Source of the DNA: JAUZPB01 sp037140715
Lineage (GTDB): Bacteria > Bacteroidota > Ignavibacteria > Ignavibacteriales > SURF-24
Direction of reading: 5' to 3'
NCBI GenBank assembly: GCA_037140715.1
Contig: JBAXDX010000010.1
Span: 1-48,993 of the forward strand
Length of the DNA: 48,993 bases
Shown here one piece after another: positions 41,896-48,993 of the stretch; position 1 is the first letter of the stretch, and the number at the start of each line of letters is the position of its first letter. A model generated the notes under the pieces. It saw nothing but the letters and a program-made list of their open reading frames with translations. It had not been told where the DNA came from and did not search any database. A program made the translations under genes and the position numbers.

Positions 41896-42540
41896 ATGCA
41901 GGAGAATTCAAAATTAAGCAGGAAAGACCGTGAAAAGATGCTTCGCAGGCAGGATATACTTACCGCTGCGGCTCAGCTTTTTTCCGAAAAGGGCTTCAGC
42001 AATACAACTCTTGAGGATATTGCTTTAAGGTCTGAATTTGGAATCGGCACAATATATAATTATTTCCAGAGTAAGGAAGATATTTTTGGCAGTATTATCG
42101 ACTCTATTTTTGAAGCGAATATGGAGATACTTGATGAGTCTGACCGTTCCACCGCTACATTGATAGATTTTCTGCATGTTTATACTCAAAAAACATTTAC
42201 ATATTTCAACGATCATAAGGAAGCAATGCTTGTTCTTGTCAGTCTTTTTACAGGTACGGGAGAACGCACGGTCAATATAAAGCCTGAACTTATTGAACAA
42301 AAGCGTTGCCGTATGGATGAAAAGATATTGAACCGGATAAAGCGGGGGATTGAGAGTTACGAAATAAGGATGATTAATCCTGATAATCTTAACTTGTTAT
42401 ATCATAGTATTTTGTTCCCGTATATTACTAATTTGATAAAACAAAGAAAGTTAAATGAATTAAATATTAATGAACATACCGCCTTTGTTCTTGATATATT
42501 GTTCAATGGTATTTTATTAAACAAATCTGTGAAGGATTAG
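41896..42540 (+). CDS. TetR family transcriptional regulator (RND efflux operon)
   Basis: This 214-residue protein has a TetR N-terminal domain at about residues 18-64: ILTAAAQLFSEKGFSNTTLE, then DIALRSEFGIGTIYNYFQSK. The C-terminal ligand domain is helical and not assigned to a subfamily. It probably represses itself and the TolC-MFP-RND genes that follow 15 bases downstream. The duplicated 15-base motif in the promoter at 41789-41843 is the likely binding site. It is not closely similar to the other TetR in this window outside the helix-turn-helix. Confidence 0.93.
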   Translation: MQENSKLSRKDREKMLRRQDILTAAAQLFSEKGFSNTTLEDIALRSEFGIGTIYNYFQSKEDIFGSIIDSIFEANMEILDESDRSTATLIDFLHVYTQKTFTYFNDHKEAMLVLVSLFTGTGERTVNIKPELIEQKRCRMDEKILNRIKRGIESYEIRMINPDNLNLLYHSILFPYITNLIKQRKLNELNINEHTAFVLDILFNGILLNKSVKD

Positions 42541-42555
42541 AAGAGAGGAGATAAG

Positions 42556-43944
42556 GTGAAAAAATTAATTCTTTTATTTACAATAATATTTGTACGGCTC
42601 TTACAGACGGCTCCGCTTGACGGTGCGTATAATTCATGCGTAACTTATGAACCGAACGCTGATTCTACGGTTACAAATGTCTATGTGCTGTCATTAAACG
42701 ATGCTATTGTGATAGCGCTTAAGAATAATAAGGATATTCTTATAGCCGGTCAGGATATAAATAAATCTGAAGCGCAGATCAACGAAGCTTATGGCAGTGC
42801 TTATCCGCAGATAAACTTTGCGGCCAGCTATCAGAGATTTATCGATTTGCCGGCTATTTTTATTGCTCCGAATACACCCTTTAATAAATCAAACCAGACA
42901 ATGACCATGAAGATGGGAGCCAGCAACAGTTATTCTGGTATGCTTTCGTTGAACCAGGTATTGTTCAGCGCTAAGCTTAACACGGCGATAGAGGCGGCAA
43001 AGGAGTATCAGAATTATTCAAAGAGTAATTCGCAGGCTACAAGAGAAGATGTTGAACTAAATGTTAAAAAAGCTTATTACGCCGTGCTTATGAGTAAGAG
43101 TGTGGTTGATGTAAGCCGTCAAAGTCTTAACCTGGCAAAGGCAAATTATGAAACCGTAAGCCAGCTTTACAAACAGGGTATGGCTGCGGAGTTCGATTAC
43201 TTAAGAGCGGATGTTCAGGTTGCGAATACAGAACCTGTAGTTATTCAGGCAGAAAATAATCTTGTCCTGGCGATGAACGGACTTAAAAATGCGATGGGTA
43301 TTGATTTAACGAAGAGTATTGCCTTATCGGGTTTGCTGGAGCTTGAAGAAGTTCCGGAAATCGTGATTGAATCTGAAAGTAAACTGGCTTTAGACCGTAA
43401 CAGTACGCTTCAGGGACTTCAGTCTCAGGAAAATCTTTTGGATAAAAATATAAAGCTTCAAAAAGCGGAATATTACCCGACTGTTGCTGCATTCGGTCAG
43501 TATCAGTATCAGGCTCAGGATAATACATTCCAGTTTGGCAATTATAACTGGGCTAAAAATTTCGTGGTTGGTTTACAGCTTTCATATCCTGTTTTTAACG
43601 GAATGCAGACAAAGTATAAAGCAGAGCAGGCGCAGATAGATAAAGATAAGCTCGTACTTAACCGCATGAAGTTTGAAGATGGAATAAGAATTCAGGTAGA
43701 GAGTTCAAAACTAAAGATGAACGAGGCAAAGCAGAGAATTAATGCTCAGTTAAGAAGCGTTGAACAGGCGACCAAAGCTGTCGGTATAGCCGAAGTAAGA
43801 TTTAAGAATGGTCTGGGAACGCAGGTGGAACTGATTGATGCGCAAGTTGCCTTAACCCGCACGCAAATTAATAAGGCTCAGGCTGTTTATGATTACCTTG
43901 TTTCAAAGGCTGACTGGGAAAGACAGTCAGGCTATAAAAAATAA
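42556..43944 (+). CDS. TolC-family outer-membrane efflux protein (RND operon)
   Basis: This 462-residue protein starts with GTG, preceded by GAGAGGAG at suitable spacing, and a signal peptide (about residues 3-18). The two OEP repeats are clear: first half VLSLNDAIVIALKNNKDILI and SLNQVLFSAKLNTAIEAAKE, second half LQLSYPVFNGMQTKYKAEQA and RFKNGLGTQVELIDAQVALT. It would form the outer-membrane channel of the tripartite pump with the MFP and RND proteins encoded downstream. The gap to the MFP gene is 117 bases and contains an imperfect hairpin at about 43987-44010, which could attenuate readthrough. Confidence 0.94.
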   Translation: MKKLILLFTIIFVRLLQTAPLDGAYNSCVTYEPNADSTVTNVYVLSLNDAIVIALKNNKDILIAGQDINKSEAQINEAYGSAYPQINFAASYQRFIDLPAIFIAPNTPFNKSNQTMTMKMGASNSYSGMLSLNQVLFSAKLNTAIEAAKEYQNYSKSNSQATREDVELNVKKAYYAVLMSKSVVDVSRQSLNLAKANYETVSQLYKQGMAAEFDYLRADVQVANTEPVVIQAENNLVLAMNGLKNAMGIDLTKSIALSGLLELEEVPEIVIESESKLALDRNSTLQGLQSQENLLDKNIKLQKAEYYPTVAAFGQYQYQAQDNTFQFGNYNWAKNFVVGLQLSYPVFNGMQTKYKAEQAQIDKDKLVLNRMKFEDGIRIQVESSKLKMNEAKQRINAQLRSVEQATKAVGIAEVRFKNGLGTQVELIDAQVALTRTQINKAQAVYDYLVSKADWERQSGYKK

Positions 43945-44061
43945 GCAGTAAGGCAAAATATAAAATTAAAAGAGTGTTTCTTTGTCCCATGATTTTTAAT
44001 CACGGACTCTGAAGAAGGTTCACAGGAAAAGAAATTAATAAAACTTCAAGGAGAATATTTA

Positions 44062-45144
44062 ATGAAAAAGGGAAATAAACTATCGGCAGTTCTGGTAGTG
44101 ATAATTACGATTGCTTTTGCTCAGTTCACAGGCTGTGGAAGTAAGGCGAATGAAGAAGCTAAACAGGAAGTAAAAGTTACTAAGAGCGATTCAATTTCAG
44201 TAGTTACTTCGAAAGTTGAAAGTAAAAAACTTTCACTTACAAAGGTATATACAGGAAGTCTCGAAGGCGAAAAGCAGGCTAATATTGTATCACAACTGGC
44301 GGAAAGAATTGTAGATATAACTGTAAAGGTAGGGGATAATGTAAAGGCGGGACAGGTTTTGGTACGTTTGGATAAAGGCGGATTAACTTCGCAGTTTTAT
44401 CAGGCTCAAAGTAATCTGCAAAATGTAGAAAAGAACCTTGAGCGTACAAAATCATTATTCGAAAGCGGTGCAGTTTCGCGTCAGGTTCTTGACGGAACAC
44501 AAACTCAGTTTGATATAGCCAGGGCTAATTTCAATGCGGCTAAAAGTGCTGTGGAAATAACTGCTCCGATAAGCGGAGTAGTAACAAGCTTAAAGTTTAA
44601 TATTGGAGATTTTACTGCTCCGGGTACGCCGATAATCACGATAGCTACAATCAGCCAGTTGAAACTTATTATGAGTGTAGGCGAAGCAGATATGCCTTAT
44701 GTTACAAATGGAAAAATCGTTAAGATATATTCCGAGTTAAATCCTGATATTAAAGTTACAGGAAGAATAAATGAAATTGCAAAGTCGGCTGAACTTATGA
44801 CGCGAACATTCCAGGTAAAAGCGGTATTCGGTAATGTAAAGGATTTGTGGTTTAAGCCGGGGATGTTTGCCAAAGCGGAACTTGATCTTACAACGCTAAA
44901 AGATGTACTGGTAATACCAAGAGAAGCTGTTATCTATAGCGATCAGGGACCGAAAGTTTATGTAATCGAAAACGGCGGGGCTTTAAGCCGTAATGTTAAG
45001 TTAGGTTTTCAGAATGACCAGTCTATAGAAGTAACCGAAGGATTGAAACCTGATGAAGTAGTAGCGACTGTCGGAATGAATAACCTTAAGGATGGGATTC
45101 AGGTTATTGTTTCTTCGGAAAAAAAACTACTCTCAAACAATTAA
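44062..45144 (+). CDS. RND efflux periplasmic adaptor (MFP) lipoprotein
   Basis: This 360-residue protein has a lipoprotein signal peptide (lipobox FTGC, Cys at about residue 25). The usual adaptor order follows: N-terminal barrel strand, lipoyl half (ERIVDITVKVGDNVKAGQVL), a rather short coiled-coil hairpin (about 110-150, SNLQNVEKNLERTKSLFESG), second lipoyl half (VEITAPISGVVTSLKFNIGD), beta-barrel (LIMSVGEADMPYVTNGK) and membrane-proximal domain ending near VVATVGMNNLKDG. It links the inner-membrane RND pump to TolC. AAGGAGA lies ahead of the ATG. The RND gene starts 18 bases after its stop. Confidence 0.94.
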   Translation: MKKGNKLSAVLVVIITIAFAQFTGCGSKANEEAKQEVKVTKSDSISVVTSKVESKKLSLTKVYTGSLEGEKQANIVSQLAERIVDITVKVGDNVKAGQVLVRLDKGGLTSQFYQAQSNLQNVEKNLERTKSLFESGAVSRQVLDGTQTQFDIARANFNAAKSAVEITAPISGVVTSLKFNIGDFTAPGTPIITIATISQLKLIMSVGEADMPYVTNGKIVKIYSELNPDIKVTGRINEIAKSAELMTRTFQVKAVFGNVKDLWFKPGMFAKAELDLTTLKDVLVIPREAVIYSDQGPKVYVIENGGALSRNVKLGFQNDQSIEVTEGLKPDEVVATVGMNNLKDGIQVIVSSEKKLLSNN

Positions 45145-45162
45145 CGAAAGGAATTTAATAAT

Positions 45163-48100
45163 ATGAAACTTGCTGATGTTTCGATAAAACGGCCGGTATT
45201 TGCGACCATGATGATATTTGCGCTTGTAGTGCTGGGTCTGTTCGCGCTTACCAAGCTCAATGTTGATCTTTACCCGGACGTTGATATACCGGTTGTTGTA
45301 ATTACAACGGTACTGCCCGGCGCCGGACCAGAACAAATAGAAAGCGATGTTACCAAACCGATTGAAGATGCGGTTAACCCTGTCGCCGGTGTTGATCATA
45401 TTTCATCTACCTCGCAGGAAGGTGTTTCGATTATAGTAATCCAGTTTAAGCTTGAGGTCGATGGTAAATCGGCTGCTCAGGAAGTACGCGAAAAAGTTGC
45501 GGCAATAAGAGGGACACTTCCCACGGATATAAAGGAACCCGTTATTCAGAGATATGATCCCGCAAGTATGCCGATTCTTACCCTTACCGTAGCAGGCCCG
45601 CGTAGCGATAAGGAACTTACAACATACACCAAGGACGTAATTAAAAAACGTCTTGAAAATGTACCAGGCGTAGGTTCGGTTGATCTTGTAGGCGGAGCCG
45701 AGAGAGAAATCCATATTGACGTGGATCTGGAAAGGCTCAAAGCTTATACTATTTCAATTCAGGATGTAATTCAGAGTGTTGGAGCAGCCAATGTTGAAAT
45801 ACCAGGCGGTAACTTAGACCAGGGAACCCGTCAGCTTCTGCTTAGAACTATGGGCAAATTTCAGTCGGTTGAAGATTTTGGAAAAATTATTGTGGTTTCA
45901 AAGCAGGGCGGTATTGTTCGCTTAAATGAAGTAGCAACGATTACAGACGGAGTTGTAGAAAAAACAAGTCTTTCGAGATATAATGGCAAACCCGCGGTGG
46001 GCTTAAGTATAATTAAGCAGTCGGGAGCGAATACGGTTCAGGTAGCCGAGCAGGTTCAGAAGGAAGTAAAGAAACTTGCGATACAGTTGCCGGCAGATAT
46101 TAAAGTCGAAACGGTGCAGGATAATTCGATATTTATTAAAGATTCCGTTAACGATGTATTGTTTGATCTTATATATGGTGGTCTGCTCGCCATTATAGTT
46201 ATTTACCTGTTCCTTGCGAATATAAGAAGTACAATAATAAGTGCCATAGCGCTGCCTGCGTCCATCATAACAACATTCTTTATGATGTACATTCTTAACT
46301 TTACGCTTAACATGATGTCCTTACTTGCTTTGTCACTGGCGGTAGGTCTGCTGATTGACGATGCTATCGTGGTAATTGAAAATATTTATCGTCATTTGGA
46401 CCAGGGTGAGTCCCCCTTTGAAGCAGCAAGAAATGCGACCTCAGAAATCGGGCTTGCCGTTCTTGCGACTACATTTACAATCGTAGCCGTATTTATTCCC
46501 GTTGCTTTTATGCCTGGCATTGTCGGACGGTTCTTCTATCAGTTTGGTATTACAGTATCGGTTGCCGTGCTGGTTTCATTATTTGTAGCTTTCACATTAA
46601 CCCCGATGCTTTCCGCCAGATGGTTAACCAAAGAAGACGAACATCTTACAAAAGAAGGCAATATATTTAAAAAGATACTCTATTACTTTAATCATTCATT
46701 TGAATGGTTAAACGGCAGGTATTTCAACATTCTCAGGTGGGCGCTAAAGCACCGCTGGATTGTTATTGTTGGTTCCATTATCGTTTTTGTATTAAGTATG
46801 TCTTTGGGTAAGTACCTCGGCTCGGCGTTCTTCCCTGATACGGACAGAGGTGAGTTTAACATTACGGTAAATGCCGCTGCCGGCACTTCGATTGAACAGA
46901 CAGACAAAATATGTAAGTACATCGAGGAAACAATAGGCAGAACAAAAGAAGTAAAAAATATGCTTACGACTGTCGGGGGCAACAATGTGCCTGTTAACAA
47001 AGCAAATATATTTGTTAAGCTGGTAAAAAAGGACGAACGGAAAAAAGGCGTAGCCCTGATAATGGATGAATTAAGAGAACAGCTTAAGAACTTCCCCGGT
47101 GCGTCTATTAATTTTAGAACGCAGGGCGGTCCCGGAGGCAATGAAAAGCCTGTTACAATGAGTGTTCGCGGAGAGGATATCGCAAAGCTTAAGGAATATT
47201 CAGAACAGCTAAGAACTATTATGCGCGAAACTCCGGGTGCTGTTGATATTGAAACATCGCTTGAAGCTTCAAAGCCGGAGGTTCGCGTAAGAATCGACCG
47301 GGACAAAGCAAGCGACCTTGGTGTAAACGCCTTGTCTGTGGCTTCGACAATCAGAGCGATGGTCGATGGTTCTGTTGCTACTAAGTATCAGGAAGGCAAC
47401 GAGCAGTATGATGTCAGGGTAAGATTAAAAGAAAGAGACAGGCAGACGATTGCCGATATTCAGAACATAAATGTAATGAGTACTAAACAGGGACCAAAGA
47501 GCGAGAAGATAAACATCCGACTTGGCGATATAGCTTCAATTTATGAAGGCGTTGGTCCATCAAAGATTAACAGATATGACAGACAAAGAGAGATTCGTAT
47601 CGATGCCAATCTTTCCAAAAAGCTTCTTGGCGAAGTGCTTGGTATTGTACAGAAACGTGTTGCTGAAATCAAAATGCCCGCCGGTTATACAATTAAGGCA
47701 GTTGGTCAGGGAGAGATGCAGGCCGATGCTTTCTTTAATATCTTTATCGCGCTTGCGCTGGCTGTTGTATTTGTTTATATCGTGCTTGCTATGCAGTTTG
47801 AAAGCTTCATCTATCCATTCTCGATTATGCTTTCCCTTCCGATGGCGATTATCGGAGCGATTATCGCTTTGCTTGCATTTAAGAGTGCGCTTTCGGTGAT
47901 GTCGATGATTGGTATAATCATGCTGATGGGACTGGTTACAAAGAATGCAATCTTACTTATAGATTTTGCGAATATTTTAAGAGAACGCGGAATGGACCGG
48001 ACGGAAGCGTTGCTTAAAGCCGGTCCGACAAGATTAAGACCTATTCTTATGACGACACTCGCCATGATCTTCGGTATGGTGCCGGTCGCTTTAGGACTGG

Positions 48101-48285
48101 GTGAAGGTTCGGAATTCAGAAGTCCTATGGGACAGGCGGTTATCGGCGGTCTTATTACTTCCACTATTTTAACGCTGCTTGTTGTGCCTGTAGTTTATAC
48201 AATACTTGACGATTTCTCGATAAAACGTGGAATTGCATATATAGCGGGAGTATTTTCTCCTTCAAATAAGAAAAAATTAAATTAA
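45163..48285 (+). CDS. RND multidrug efflux permease (HAE1/AcrB-like)
   Basis: This 1040-residue protein is of normal length for HAE1 pumps. It begins ADVSIKRPVFATMMIFALVV and has a periplasmic porter domain (YPDVDIPVVVITTVLPGAGP), the TM4 proton-relay Asp pair in LAVGLLIDDAIVVIENIYRH, the repeat half starting near residue 525 (HRWIVIVGSIIVFVLSMSLG), and the TM10-12 region with GIIMLMGLVTKNAILLIDFA and RPILMTTLAMIFGMVP. Twelve helices are expected. Proton-driven export of drugs, dyes or other amphipathic compounds is the family role; the natural substrate is unknown. It is the core of the TetR-TolC-MFP-RND-PG0541 operon. Confidence 0.96.
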   Translation: MKLADVSIKRPVFATMMIFALVVLGLFALTKLNVDLYPDVDIPVVVITTVLPGAGPEQIESDVTKPIEDAVNPVAGVDHISSTSQEGVSIIVIQFKLEVDGKSAAQEVREKVAAIRGTLPTDIKEPVIQRYDPASMPILTLTVAGPRSDKELTTYTKDVIKKRLENVPGVGSVDLVGGAEREIHIDVDLERLKAYTISIQDVIQSVGAANVEIPGGNLDQGTRQLLLRTMGKFQSVEDFGKIIVVSKQGGIVRLNEVATITDGVVEKTSLSRYNGKPAVGLSIIKQSGANTVQVAEQVQKEVKKLAIQLPADIKVETVQDNSIFIKDSVNDVLFDLIYGGLLAIIVIYLFLANIRSTIISAIALPASIITTFFMMYILNFTLNMMSLLALSLAVGLLIDDAIVVIENIYRHLDQGESPFEAARNATSEIGLAVLATTFTIVAVFIPVAFMPGIVGRFFYQFGITVSVAVLVSLFVAFTLTPMLSARWLTKEDEHLTKEGNIFKKILYYFNHSFEWLNGRYFNILRWALKHRWIVIVGSIIVFVLSMSLGKYLGSAFFPDTDRGEFNITVNAAAGTSIEQTDKICKYIEETIGRTKEVKNMLTTVGGNNVPVNKANIFVKLVKKDERKKGVALIMDELREQLKNFPGASINFRTQGGPGGNEKPVTMSVRGEDIAKLKEYSEQLRTIMRETPGAVDIETSLEASKPEVRVRIDRDKASDLGVNALSVASTIRAMVDGSVATKYQEGNEQYDVRVRLKERDRQTIADIQNINVMSTKQGPKSEKINIRLGDIASIYEGVGPSKINRYDRQREIRIDANLSKKLLGEVLGIVQKRVAEIKMPAGYTIKAVGQGEMQADAFFNIFIALALAVVFVYIVLAMQFESFIYPFSIMLSLPMAIIGAIIALLAFKSALSVMSMIGIIMLMGLVTKNAILLIDFANILRERGMDRTEALLKAGPTRLRPILMTTLAMIFGMVPVALGLGEGSEFRSPMGQAVIGGLITSTILTLLVVPVVYTILDDFSIKRGIAYIAGVFSPSNKKKLN

Positions 48286-48321
48286 GGAACATATTCTTAA
48301 AGGATTTGCAAAGGACGAATT

Positions 48322-48621
48322 ATGAAAATTACATTTGTTATTTACCACGATGTGCTTGAAGACAGAATTACTGATATGATGAATGCCGCGGGCGTTGACT
48401 TTTATACAGAATGGGAAAATACCAAAGGGAAAGGGCATGAAACCATTCCGCATCTTGGCACCAGGGTTTACCCCGGCTTTAATTCTGTCCGCATGATTGC
48501 TTTTGAAGATGAAAGCATCTTAGAAAAGATAATTGTTCTGATTAAAGAGCTTAACGGTACAATAAATATGAAAGATGACCATATCAGACTTTTCCAGATG
48601 CCGCTTGAAAGGATAGTCTGA
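48322..48621 (+). CDS. PG0541-family transporter-associated protein (PII-like)
   Basis: This small cytosolic protein of 99 residues starts MKITFVIYHDVLEDRITDMM and has TEWENTKGKGHETIPHLGTR in the middle, followed by strand-helix-strand (SVRMIAFEDESILEKIIVLI). These match the PG0541 family, a ferredoxin-like PII-related group found next to RND pumps in Bacteroidota. The His and Gly residues in the KGKGHETIPHLG loop are its most conserved part and could bind a nucleotide or metal; this is inference. It lies 36 bases after the RND gene and probably senses or tunes the pump. No T-loop of a true GlnB is present. Confidence 0.85.
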   Translation: MKITFVIYHDVLEDRITDMMNAAGVDFYTEWENTKGKGHETIPHLGTRVYPGFNSVRMIAFEDESILEKIIVLIKELNGTINMKDDHIRLFQMPLERIV

Positions 48622-48667
48622 TAAGTATTAAGTAAAAAAGATACTGCCCTGAGTGAGCATTGTTCTG

Positions 48668-48706
48668 TTCGGATGTATGACAAATGAAAATTGTCGTACA
48701 TCCGAA
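48668..48706. other. Long hairpin after the RND operon
   Basis: Arms of 16 bases, 48668-48683 (TTCGGATGTATGACAA) and 48691-48706, pair with a single G-U and a 7-base loop. The hairpin lies 47 bases after the last operon gene. Only three T residues follow, so it may be a terminator, a processing site or a transcript stabiliser. From 48707 to 48900 I see nothing recognisable. Confidence 0.6.
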
Positions 48707-48900
48707 TTTGAGGATTGACTTAAAAGCTGAAGAGCAGGTAAAACACCCATCCAAAAGCCTCTTATATTTACCCGATTACGAAGAAAGCCACAACCCTGGT
48801 ATGCCAGGTTCATAATCTCCGACAGCCATAACACGGCAGGAGGAGTAACTCAGACTAAAAACAGCATGTCATGTTACACAAAGAATTATTTTGCCTCACA

Positions 48901-48993
48901 ATGAGAAATGATACCGTGCAATGGATTATAATTTCATTCAATGAGAAATGACGGCGTGCAATGGATTGTGATGCCGTGCAATGGAAAATGACG
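48901..48993. repeat. 20-bp tandem array, cut by the window edge
   Basis: Units of exactly 20 bases start at 48901, 48921, 48941, 48961 and 48981. Odd units 1 and 3 begin ATGAGAAATGA and even units 2 and 4 begin ATGGATT, with CGTGCA near the end of three of them, so the array has a 40-bp dimer. It continues past the window end. It is not the same sequence as the arrays at 1-143 and 30855-32131 but has the same style. Function unknown. Confidence 0.85.

Noticed and set aside
43983..44020. A third copy of the dispersed repeat near ATTTTTAATCACGGAC.
   Set aside because: Only a few bases match in either orientation; it is better explained as an imperfect hairpin before the MFP gene.

Overview
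The window looks like chromosomal DNA from a Bacteroidota/Ignavibacteriota-type bacterium, most likely class Ignavibacteria. The reasons are: a secreted protein ending in a type IX secretion (T9SS) sorting domain of the NFPNPFNPST style; a DUF4783 protein; a PG0541-type protein behind an RND pump; and several promoters that fit the Bacteroidota consensus TTG-N20-TANNTTTG. The DNA is AT-rich. Taxonomy is inferred from gene content only.

Layout. 1-353: a 21-bp tandem array and then nothing recognisable. 354-6627 (minus): an apparent five-gene run of FN3 lipoprotein, DUF4783 protein, very large NtrY-like histidine kinase, RDD membrane protein and a split-barrel flavin-type protein. 6865-11386: a GT39-type glycosyltransferase, a DedA protein and an APC permease, with a perfect 62-bp palindrome between the last two. 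11780-12499: a pRiA4b ORF-3-like gene followed by the broken tail of a TnpB gene. 12767-17605 (plus): SpoIID/LytB-like, BatA/VWA and HflX. 17884-18933: a TPR-repeat gene that appears to have lost its C-terminal tail to a stop codon. 19586: a methyltransferase. 20322-25081: an ABC-type efflux operon (TetR, HlyD adaptor, NBD1, TolC, NBD2) with no membrane permease. 25199-29378 (minus): a CarboxypepD-repeat lipoprotein, a TPR plus outer-membrane-barrel protein, and a T9SS cargo protein. 29771-30779: a twice-broken IS256-type transposase. 30855-32131: about 1.28 kb of degenerate 21-bp repeats. 32429-32500: an initiator tRNA-Met. 32743-38658: a phosphorelay cluster (CHASE-PAS-PAS hybrid kinase, receiver, receiver-kinase, receiver) carrying the marks of a tandem duplication and a decayed chemotaxis-receptor fragment. 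38946: a YqhD-like alcohol dehydrogenase. 40266-41576 (minus): a receiver-kinase with a C-terminal frameshift. 41896-48621: a complete TetR-TolC-MFP-RND-PG0541 efflux operon with a likely operator inside its promoter. 48622-48993: a long hairpin and the start of a 20-bp tandem array.

How the genes fit together. The dominant themes are envelope efflux (one complete RND system, one ABC system lacking its permease), multistep phosphorelay signalling, and surface or envelope proteins. Much of the window shows decay or rearrangement: TnpB tail, IS256 remnant, decayed kinase tail, MCP fragment, a frameshifted kinase, a nonsense-truncated TPR gene and three short-period arrays. I found no CRISPR array, prophage or recognisable defence system. 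The strongest unexplained signals are the phase-locked 21-bp array, the 62-bp palindrome and the kinase-cluster duplication.
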